Shown piece after piece: positions 8,565 through 14,760 of a DNA stretch of 14,760 nucleotides. A program made the position numbers and the translations under genes. Location: NCBI GenBank assembly GCA_019677205.1, contig JAAMXY010001139.1:1-14760 (forward strand), read 5' to 3'. Under the pieces are notes generated by a model that saw only the letters and a list, made by a program, of their open reading frames with translations, did no database searches and was not told the origin of the DNA. Position 1 is the stretch's first letter; each line of letters opens with the position of its first letter. The stretch is from Pinguiococcus pyrenoidosus (Eukaryota; Sar; Pinguiophyceae; Pinguiochrysidales; Pinguiochrysidaceae).

Positions 8565-10208
8565 CTACCTCTTCGCTGCCAGGATGTACTTTCGGAGCGC
8601 AGCAGCGAGATAAAACGAACCGCAGATAACGATGACGACCTTGGGTTGCTGCTCAACTGAGACTGCCTGTGCTTGCCCATCGTCCACGGCCAATCCATCC
8701 ACCAGCTCCGCGGTGCCCGCCGCTCTTCCCTGCGCTTGTTTGACGACTGCCTGGTACAGGTTCACCAGGTCCGCATGAATGCCTTCCTGAGCGCAGTGGT
8801 CGTCGCCGAGTGCCACTTGAAGCTGGCGCGTCTGCGCAGCCGCCAAGGCGTCCGCGGGAAGGAGCGAGTGCAGCTCCGCAGCCGTGAAGCTTGCCCGCAT
8901 GTGCGGCGTCCTCGTGAGTGCGACACCGTGAAAGTATGGCTCCCCGTCCTTACCAGGACGAAGGAGCTCGGTCAGCATGGCCTCTGCATTCTTATCGCGG
9001 GCGCATCCGAAGAACAGGACTCGCTGCTCGCTTGGATCCGCGTGGCATTCCTGGATCCTCTCCCGCAAGCTCCGGCAGCTGACGTGGTTGTGAGCGCCAT
9101 CGATGATCACCGTCAAGGAATCCGTCGCCTCTATGGTTTCGAAACGGCAAGGAAAAGCCTTCACGACCGCTGGAAACGTAGCTCCCAGGGGGAAGCCGAG
9201 GTAGTCAATCACGCTCGCAGCGAGAAGCACATTCTCAGGATGTGCCCAGCACATCGGGTCCGTGGCGGCCTCCAAGGCAGCGGCCCAGTGCTTCTGACGA
9301 TAAGCCTTCAGATGAGGTGACGTCGAGCCTGCTGCACTCCGACTTGTTACATTGTCTACGATCCGCGGCAAGTCTCGCAAGCTGGGAACCTCCACAAAAT
9401 CCTTGACGCCAACGACCTCCGCCTGCTTCCTCAGAACTTGGGACACGTCTTTGTTCTGCTCGCCAAGCGTGAAGACAACGGCGTCCTTCTTCATGATCCC
9501 TGCCTTCTGGAACGCGATGGCGCTGAGCGTATTGCCCAGCAGGTCCATGTGGTCATATCCGATCCTCGTGATGACCGCGGCGTCGCATGTCTCGACGAAG
9601 TTGGTGGAGTCGTGCAGTCCCCCGATGCCAACCTCCAGGAGGATGAAGCGCGGCCGCGTCTCCGCAAAGTAGAAAAGCGCAAGGGCCAAGAGCTTGTCAA
9701 AAGGAATGCCCCAGTCCAAGTCGCGGAAGCACCCCACTGCCAGCGGCGTGAGGCGCACGAGGTCGGCCTCGGAGATGCTGTTCCCGTCGACGCCGATTCG
9801 CTCCGTGACCTCGTGGATGTGCGGCGAGCAGAACGTGCCCACGACCGGCGTTTCGCGCGGAGCTGAGCCCGAGGCGGCAAGGAGGGACTGCCGCAGAAGC
9901 TCCGCGACGCTGCCTTTGCCCTTGGTGCCGGCGATGTGGATGATCCTTGGCTTGTAGTCGCCAGGCCCCTTGCTCGTGTACGGAAAAAGGGCCCTGAAAA
10001 TCTTGCGGCGCTGTTCTGACACTTGGCTGATCTCCTCGTCAGTGCGCAAAGGCTGCTTGGGCCACTTCATGAGCATCTCCACCGCCGCCGCGTACGTCAG
10101 CCTCCGCTCCGGCCGCCAAGGCCACCGGCCTCGCCGAACGTGGCGCCACATGAGTCCCAGCAGCGCGAGCACGAGCACTAGCGCGACGCCCTCCACATGC
10201 CACTGCAT
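8565..10208 (-). CDS. Folylpolyglutamate synthase (Mur-ligase family)
   Basis: A single-exon gene of 547 residues. The enzyme adds glutamates to folates using ATP, which retains folates in cells and organelles. Visible motifs are the P-loop HIAGTKGKGSV (91-101), LLEVGIGG (190-197), RIGYDHMDLLG (215-225), FQKAGIMK with the likely carbamylated Lys (235), DGAHN (370-374), and a final VVIVICGSFYLAAALR strand-helix typical of the Mur-ligase C-terminal domain. GTKGKGS is the usual eukaryotic FPGS form; bifunctional dihydrofolate synthase activity cannot be excluded. The N-terminus has a hydrophobic helix (about 6-21) followed by an Arg-rich stretch, so it may be membrane-anchored or organelle-targeted. 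The open frame continues upstream to 10964, but that part is antisense to the SmD3 gene and is not coding; 10208 is the first ATG before the conserved region. The 3' end is 122 bp from the convergent dioxygenase gene. Confidence 0.93.
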   Translation of the reverse strand: MQWHVEGVALVLVLALLGLMWRHVRRGRWPWRPERRLTYAAAVEMLMKWPKQPLRTDEEISQVSEQRRKIFRALFPYTSKGPGDYKPRIIHIAGTKGKGSVAELLRQSLLAASGSAPRETPVVGTFCSPHIHEVTERIGVDGNSISEADLVRLTPLAVGCFRDLDWGIPFDKLLALALFYFAETRPRFILLEVGIGGLHDSTNFVETCDAAVITRIGYDHMDLLGNTLSAIAFQKAGIMKKDAVVFTLGEQNKDVSQVLRKQAEVVGVKDFVEVPSLRDLPRIVDNVTSRSAAGSTSPHLKAYRQKHWAAALEAATDPMCWAHPENVLLAASVIDYLGFPLGATFPAVVKAFPCRFETIEATDSLTVIIDGAHNHVSCRSLRERIQECHADPSEQRVLFFGCARDKNAEAMLTELLRPGKDGEPYFHGVALTRTPHMRASFTAAELHSLLPADALAAAQTRQLQVALGDDHCAQEGIHADLVNLYQAVVKQAQGRAAGTAELVDGLAVDDGQAQAVSVEQQPKVVIVICGSFYLAAALRKYILAAKR

Positions 10209-10412
10209 GGTGCTACGCTTCGCGGGGCGCGTCCGGCCAACAGACGACCTGCATGCTGCCCACAGCCCTCTCCCACGCGCAGTTGGGCGCTTAATCGCGC
10301 TTCCCGCCGCCTGTGCAGTATCGAAAGAGGTGGTATCTTCAGCAGCCATCCATTGCCGAAAAGGCGCCGCACGAAGGCTCTCGGGACCTCCGGTCACGTC
10401 GGAGTGCTTGAT

Positions 10413-10439
10413 CGCGCCTGTTTTTTCTTGCGGCTGCAG
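10413..10439 (+). promoter_or_regulatory. 3' splice-site-like sequence in the SmD3 leader
   Basis: TTTTTTCTTG followed by CGGCTGCAG, with GGGGACG next, 40 bp before the SmD3 ATG. It resembles a polypyrimidine tract plus AG acceptor. It could end a 5' UTR intron (a GTATCT donor-like site lies near 10333) or be a chance T-run. Confidence 0.3.
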
Positions 10440-10479
10440 GGGGACGTCTGCGAGAGGCAGTTGGGCGGCCGAGTGAAAC

Positions 10480-11232
10480 ATGTCGGTGACGGGCAAGCGC
10501 GGCATCGGCATCCCGGCCATCTTGCTGTACGACGCCGAGGGCACCATCGTGACGGTGGAGACCAAGCTGGGCGACTTGTACCGTGGCGAGCTCACGGACA
10601 CGGAGGACACCATGAACCTCACGATGCGCAACGTGCAGAAGAAGAGCGCGGGGGGACAGGAGGCCCACGCGGAGGTGGTGTACATCCGCGGCAACCAGGT
10701 GGCCATGATCATGGTGCCCGACATGCTGTGCAAGGCTCCCGCTTTCCAGCGGGTCACGCGCTGGAAGGAGTACAAAGGCAACCCGCCGTCGCTGGGCACG
10801 CAGGAAGCGCGCGGACAGGCGGCTGCCATCATCAGGAAGACGCAGGCGAAGCGCCGCGGCATGGGCGTTCCCAGCGGGCCCGGTCGAGGGAGGGACGCGC
10901 CGAGAGGTCTGCAGCACGGCATGGGCCGCGGTGGTGGCATGGGCGGCAGAGGCGGGCCGGGCATCTACGGTGGAGGAATGCCCCCGAGACCCCCCATGAT
11001 GGGCGGCCCGCGGGGAGGCGCGGGCATGATGCCGCCGCACATGCAGCACGGATATGGCATGCCGCCCCGAGGGGCCATGCCCGGGCAGGCGCCGGGTCGC
11101 ATGGGCGCCGGCGTGCCGGGACCAGCGCCCGGCCAGGCCCGGGGCCAGGGGCAGGGACCAGGAGCAGCGCAAGGGCAAGGATACGGCGGCGGCGGCGGCG
11201 GCGGCTGGGGGCAGTACGGCACGATGCGATGA
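10480..11232 (+). CDS. SNRPD3: Small nuclear ribonucleoprotein SmD3 with long Gly/Met/Pro-rich tail
   Basis: A single exon of 250 residues. Residues about 8-90 are an Sm fold: Sm1 strand pattern from GIPAILLYDAEGTIVTVET to DLYRGEL-x5-MNL, and Sm2 with VYIRGNQVAMIMVPDML. IRGNQ and PDMLCKAPAF match SmD3 (human IRGSKIRFLILPDMLKNAP). Sm proteins form the heptameric ring on U1, U2, U4 and U5 snRNAs; SmD3 pairs with SmB. The C-terminal 130 or so residues are rich in Gly, Met, Pro and Arg with a poly-Gly run coded by (GGC)n near 11185. Human SmD3 has 126 residues in total with a short RG tail that is Arg-methylated, so this tail is roughly four times longer and resembles SmB more. The start at 10480 directly precedes the Sm fold. 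The gene is divergent from FPGS, with 271 bp between the ATGs. Confidence 0.93.
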   Translation: MSVTGKRGIGIPAILLYDAEGTIVTVETKLGDLYRGELTDTEDTMNLTMRNVQKKSAGGQEAHAEVVYIRGNQVAMIMVPDMLCKAPAFQRVTRWKEYKGNPPSLGTQEARGQAAAIIRKTQAKRRGMGVPSGPGRGRDAPRGLQHGMGRGGGMGGRGGPGIYGGGMPPRPPMMGGPRGGAGMMPPHMQHGYGMPPRGAMPGQAPGRMGAGVPGPAPGQARGQGQGPGAAQGQGYGGGGGGGWGQYGTMR

Positions 11233-11420
11233 AGAGCCTGTTTCTTTCTCCCTTTGGTTTCCCTCTTCGCAAGTTCTAGCGGCGACTGGGAAGCTCCCAC
11301 CATGGGATGGCTGACAGGGTTTGTTTGGACGTAGGCGTGGCCACGTTTCACACCGCATACTGCCTCGTCCTTTCTGTTTCGTCACCTGCGGGAGGCGCAG
11401 CTCAGTAACCTAGCTGCGGA
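11233..11420. other. Short convergent spacer between SmD3 and LTO1
   Basis: The 188 bp holds the 3' ends of two convergent genes. No gene, tRNA or clear AATAAA-type signal is seen. Confidence 0.6.
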
Positions 11421-11971
11421 TCAAAAGCTGACACCCCCCTGCATCGCTTCAGCGCTTGCTGGCGATGCCGCGACTAGTGGCAACCCGGTGATCATCTTGA
11501 GAACCAGGAACTTTGCCCGGATTCGCTGCAACGCCATCGCCATGTCCACACTCTGCCCAAAACGAATCGTCAGCAACCAAAATCAATCGACGGTCAGCAC
11601 GGTCGCCACTTGCAAAACCAAATCCTCCCCCAAACGCCCACCTTGTCGTTCTCCAGAGGAAAGGCCTCGACCAGCTCCTCGAGCTTGTCTAGATTGGAGA
11701 GGAGCCGTGGAGAGGGAGAAGCGCCGCTCTTCCCCAGCTTGTCTGAAAGCTCGTCATCTGCGAGAGCCGCGCGCAGCGCCTGGACTACGCCGTCGATGTA
11801 GCCTAGCTCTTGGCCCAAGTCAAAGCCCCGATCGAGGCCAAGGCCTTGCCCCTCTAGAAACCCACTCGTCGTGCCCATCTCCAGGCCAGATCGGATGCCA
11901 TCGGAGAAAACCCGCTCCTCCAGCATGGTGACCGCATCGAACATGTCGCCGGTCTTGCTCTCGGCGGCCAT
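11421..11971 (-). CDS. LTO1: LTO1/ORAOV1 homologue (adaptor for ABCE1 Fe-S maturation)
   Basis: Exons are 11971-11642 and 11552-11421, giving 153 residues (human LTO1 has 137). The diagnostic feature is a perfect deca-GX3 motif: ten glycines, one every fourth residue, from G25 to G61, preceded by DMFDAVTMLEERV, which matches the LTO1 N-terminus. Exon 2 supplies the LQRIRAKFLVLKMI helix, corresponding to DKIRGKFKQF in the human protein. LTO1 works with YAE1 to bring the cytosolic Fe-S assembly machinery to ABCE1/Rli1, the ribosome-recycling ATPase. The 89-nt phase-0 intron has GTGGGC, two CTGAC sites and GGGCAG. Without splicing, the frame would end in an unrelated WGRIWFCKWRPC. The frame extends upstream to an ATG at 12208, but 11971 gives the family's usual start. 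The C-terminus predicted here ends GVSF, without the terminal Trp reported for yeast Lto1. Confidence 0.9.
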
Positions 11972-12334
11972 CGCGACCCCATCCAGTGGAGACTTGCTTC
12001 TCCCAGCTATGCAAAGAGGAAACAGAGGTGGGCTGGACAGCAGCTTGAAGCGAGTGTCCAATAAAAAGGCCTTTCTTAAGGCGCTTTGTCGGAATTTGGG
12101 GGTAAAACGCGCATTTTCCGCATCGATTTCTGCGAGTTTCCTTCTGTCACGAGTCGCAGCCTCGTTAGCCATCGCATTGATCCGGGTAATAACTATCTCA
12201 AATTTCATATCTCAATTCACCGAATAATACTGCCTCCGCCCGGTTCTTCATCCAATGAATGGCTCTTGGCGGGCAAACCCCCTTATCCCTCCCGAGTTCA
12301 GCGCCAGCATCACAAGCGGCGCGCCAGCGCCGCC
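11972..12334. promoter_or_regulatory. Divergent intergenic region between LTO1 and MON1
   Basis: This 363-bp spacer between two start codons contains an AT-rich patch (about 12185-12232) and a CCAAT box (12252-12256, in TCCAATGAATGG) 79 bp before the MON1 ATG. It probably acts as a shared promoter region. An open frame continuous with LTO1 crosses part of it but shows no conserved sequence. Confidence 0.4.
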
Positions 12335-14145
12335 ATGGAGCCTCTGAAGAGCGGTGATTTCGGCCCAGTGCCGTCCAAGAGAGAGGTGGAGGCCCCATTG
12401 TTGTCTGGAGGTGCGCAGAGTCTCCGGTTTCCGCCCAAAGGCTCAGCTTGACCTCTGCACCACCCTTGCTTCCTAGAAGCCGCCGTCCCACCCGACCCAG
12501 ACAAGCAATTTTTCGTGCTTACAAACGCCGGAAAGCCGGTTTTTAGCCTGTATGTGGCTTCGGATCGGGTGAGCAGTCTCGTGGGACTCATCCGGGCGCT
12601 GCTGGGCTACGGAGACGCGGGGGTGCTGGGCGCCGAGGCGGACCCGATCCAAAGCGTCATCGCGGGCAACTTGAAGATCGTGCTGCGCACGTGGGGGGCT
12701 TTGCACTATGTGGCCGTGTCGAGGAGGGCGGCAGACAACCTGGTGGCGCTGCAGCTGCAGCTGGAGCTGCTGAATCACCAGGTGCTGTCGCTGCTCACCA
12801 CCCAAGTGCACGAGACGCTGCGGCGGAAGCCGACCACCGACATCCGAGGTCTCCTCGGCGCGGATGCGCCGCTGCGCCAGCTGCTCAGCAACACGGAGAG
12901 CAACCTGAGCCTGTCGATGGATGCGGTGCCCACCCTGTGCCTCAGCCCGCAGCTTCGTGGCGAAGTGCAGCGGATCCTGGGCTCCCGAGAAGCCCAGGTG
13001 GAGGCCTGTCTGTGTACGGCGTTGTGCTGCCGACGGTCCCTTCTGGGATTCGTCCAGATGAAGAGGCCGGACACGCGGCTATGGGCAAGCGACCTCGTCC
13101 TCGCCATGAACTTCGTGGTGTCGCAGCGGGTACGGCCCCGACGACAGGCCGGCCAGGGCTCTGCAAGCCGCGCGCGGAAGGTGCTCTCACACCGCTTGAC
13201 CTTTCGCAGATTGGCGTCCGAGGAGAAGAGACCTGGACGCCGCTTTGTCTGCCTCGGTTCCGCGCAGACGTCAACGTGCAAGTGTACATCGCGAACCTCG
13301 ACGCCAGCGCGTACATCTACCTGCTCATGATCTCGCACGACAACTCGGCGGAGGCCTTCGATGAGCTGCGGCGCAGTCGTTTGTCCATCCAGGAGGCTCT
13401 CCGAAGAGACAATGCTCTGCGGCAACTGGTTCGATTCACAAGTCAGAATACACAGGCAACCGCATACTACAACTACTGCAAGGAATACTCGGTCCTGCAG
13501 TTCTTCTACAAAAGGTGCTGGCGCGGAGTCCAGGCCAGCATGCGCTTCGCGCCTCCACTGCACTGACCCCGAAACTTTAGGCACGCGGTGGCTCCTCCAG
13601 ATAGCCTCCAGAGCGCTTCGTCCGTTGGAAAGTCGGCAACGCCCGCGCAGTGCATCTTCCACGGCTTCTACTTTCCCTTCATAGATTCAGGTGAGAGGAG
13701 TGCGGCTGGCTTGGGCAGCCGTCTGCCGGGAGCTTGCGCGCACAGAGCTTACACCAAAACGCATGCATCAGATTCAAAGCGCAAAGTGTGGATGAGGTAT
13801 CTGGAGCTGGCAGCGCGACTTCGGCAGCAGCGCTCGTCGCAGGACATAACAATGGTGTATGAAGAGTCGAAGGACGACGCGCCATCGCTGCGTCGCTGCG
13901 ACGCTTTGGGGACACTGGGGACCTTGCCGTCCTCCCGAGTCTCAATTCACTGCAATAGCGCGATGATGCACGTCGCGCTCACGGGAGCAGCGGCTGGCTC
14001 GCCAGAAGAGGCACCCTGGGAGCTGTACTGTACCATGCCGTCGCACTTGGCGGTAGACCGTGCGGTGGATCAGGCGACGAGTTTAGCGAATGCAATACAC
14101 GCGAGAGACGACTACTTCTTCATAAGCAACACATCAGTTTGGTAG
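12335..14145 (+). CDS. MON1: MON1 (vacuolar fusion protein, Mon1-Ccz1 complex)
   Basis: Five exons (12335-12410, 12477-13129, 13210-13514, 13581-13690, 13772-14145) join in frame to 505 residues (human MON1A has 555). MON1 and CCZ1 form the guanine-nucleotide exchange factor that loads Rab7 during early-to-late endosome and autophagosome maturation. Seen here: longin domain 1 starting FFVLTNAGKPVFSLY (37-51), with QLQLELLNHQVLSLLT (118-133) and DIRGLLG (147-153); longin 2 with SDLVLAMNFV (230-239) and GEETWTPLCLPRF (248-260), the most conserved part of the family; VLQFFYKR; and a third longin ending WELYCTMPS...AIHARDDYFFI. Introns are 66, 80, 66 and 81 nt with TTGAC, CTGAC or CTTAC branch-like sites. 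The fourth has no stop and is a multiple of three, so its retention would insert 27 residues. A Ser/Asp-rich insertion (about residues 410-440) precedes the third longin. Confidence 0.92.
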
Positions 14146-14390
14146 CTTTGGTGCAAGACCCTGCCCTCTCTGTCCGGATGACCCCTCGGCAGCCGAGATC
14201 GAGGGACTGAGCCTCGGATCCCAAGCAAGTCACAGCTTGTGTTAAAGAAACTTCCCGACGCTGCGTTCATTCCTTTCCGTCGTCTTGATGTGCGCCCGCA
14301 TGTCAAGTCAGCGAGCGACGCCGCTAAGAGCGCCAAGAATTCTCGCCACGTCACGGTCTTCCTCCGGCTGTCCCGCCAGTCTACTTTCGT
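14146..14390. other. Spacer between MON1 and the zinc-finger gene
   Basis: This 245-bp head-to-tail spacer holds the MON1 3' end and the probable promoter of the next gene. No RNA gene or repeat is recognised. Confidence 0.5.
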
Positions 14391-14760
14391 ATGGCCTTGG
14401 AAGGCGGCGGGGCCGCGGGGGCCCTGCCAGCAGCCATTGCCCCAGAGCCCGTGGACGATCGAGTGACCTGCAGGGGCTGCGGGCTGCTCTTCGGCTCGAG
14501 AACGCAGCTGCATCTGCACCTCCGTCTCGTCGAGTACCATGGGGAGGAGAGCCAAGGCACGAGGCTTCCCTACAAGCCTTCCAAGCGGGAGCGGCGACGC
14601 CGGAGGGAGGAAGAAATCGACGTGGAACATCGCTTGCAGACGTCGCGGGGATTGCTAGGGGAGCTGCAGGGGTCATCTTCACCTCCTTCCAAGGTGCCGG
14701 GGCCCGGTATCATCCGTCCTGGGCGCCGCCCGAAGGGGTGGACAGCACCTGGACCTGCTC
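14391..14760 (+). CDS. Zinc-finger protein with AT-hook-like motif, 5' part only
   Basis: The frame opens at the ATG at 14391 and runs off the right edge after 123 codons. Residues 24-47 fit a C2H2 zinc finger: C24-x2-C27-x12-H40-x6-H47, with Phe31 and Leu37 at the hydrophobic core positions. The H-x6-H spacing is one longer than the usual 3-5, so the fourth ligand may differ. A very basic run follows (KPSKRERRRRRE, about 64-75), which could be a nuclear localisation signal. PGRRPKGW (about 109-116) then resembles an AT-hook core. Together these suggest a nuclear DNA- or RNA-binding protein. The ATG has no clear competitor upstream, but a 5' exon cannot be ruled out. Product and orthology are unknown. 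Confidence 0.6.
   Translation, partial: MALEGGGAAGALPAAIAPEPVDDRVTCRGCGLLFGSRTQLHLHLRLVEYHGEESQGTRLPYKPSKRERRRRREEEIDVEHRLQTSRGLLGELQGSSSPPSKVPGPGIIRPGRRPKGWTAPGPA

Noticed and set aside
10209-10964. Upstream extension of the folylpolyglutamate synthase frame by 252 codons
   Set aside because: It runs antisense through the SmD3 coding region and shows only Pro/Met/Arg-rich sequence. FPGS homology begins after the ATG at 10208.
12515-13330. MON1 exon 2 read on through 13130 as one longer frame
   Set aside because: After 13129 that frame turns into Arg/Ser/Thr-rich sequence, whereas splicing 13130-13209 restores the conserved GEETWTPLCLPRF segment in another frame.
13427-13440. Box-B-like GGTTCGATTCA
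   Set aside because: It lies inside a conserved MON1 exon and has no box A at a proper distance.

Overview
The window looks like nuclear DNA from a GC-rich, gene-dense, single-celled eukaryote, probably an alga or other protist. Most genes encode eukaryote-specific proteins: CDK10, SmD3, MON1, LTO1, a thiol dioxygenase of the ADO/PCO family and an F-box protein. Several are broken by short GT-AG introns (36 to 146 nt) with CTGAC, TTGAC or CTAAC branch-point-like motifs. Codons mostly end in G or C. I see no operons, bacterial signals, transposons, CRISPR arrays or convincing tRNA genes. I cannot fix the lineage. A repeated motif in the first protein (IYKVEL...W...A...SQ) resembles repeats I associate with stramenopile and haptophyte proteins, but that is recall, not a search.

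Layout: (1) 1-2695, minus: an intronless, membrane-anchored protein with an APP1/LNS2-type phosphatidate phosphatase domain, running off the left edge. (2) 2696-4113: a 1.4 kb divergent intergenic region with a CAGC microsatellite, CCAAT motifs and an AT-rich patch. (3) 4114-5668, plus: an F-box protein in three exons. (4) 5744-7014, minus: CDK10 in two exons. (5) 7237-8442, plus: a cysteine/cysteamine dioxygenase in five exons. (6) 8565-10208, minus: folylpolyglutamate synthase, one exon. (7) 10480-11232, plus: SmD3 with a long Gly/Met/Pro-rich tail, one exon. (8) 11421-11971, minus: LTO1 in two exons. (9) 12335-14145, plus: MON1 in five exons. (10) 14391 to the right edge, plus: the start of a C2H2 zinc-finger protein.

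The first eight genes alternate strictly in strand, forming head-to-head and tail-to-tail pairs. Tail-to-tail gaps are only 75 to 188 bp, so neighbouring 3' ends must lie very close or overlap. The genes do not form one pathway. They cover phospholipid metabolism, ubiquitin-type adaptors, cell-cycle/transcription kinase signalling, thiol oxidation and oxygen sensing, folate metabolism, splicing, Fe-S maturation of the ribosome-recycling factor and endosome maturation.

The least ordinary item is the membrane-bound APP1-like protein with a duplicated small C-terminal domain. I do not see a clearly new multi-gene system.
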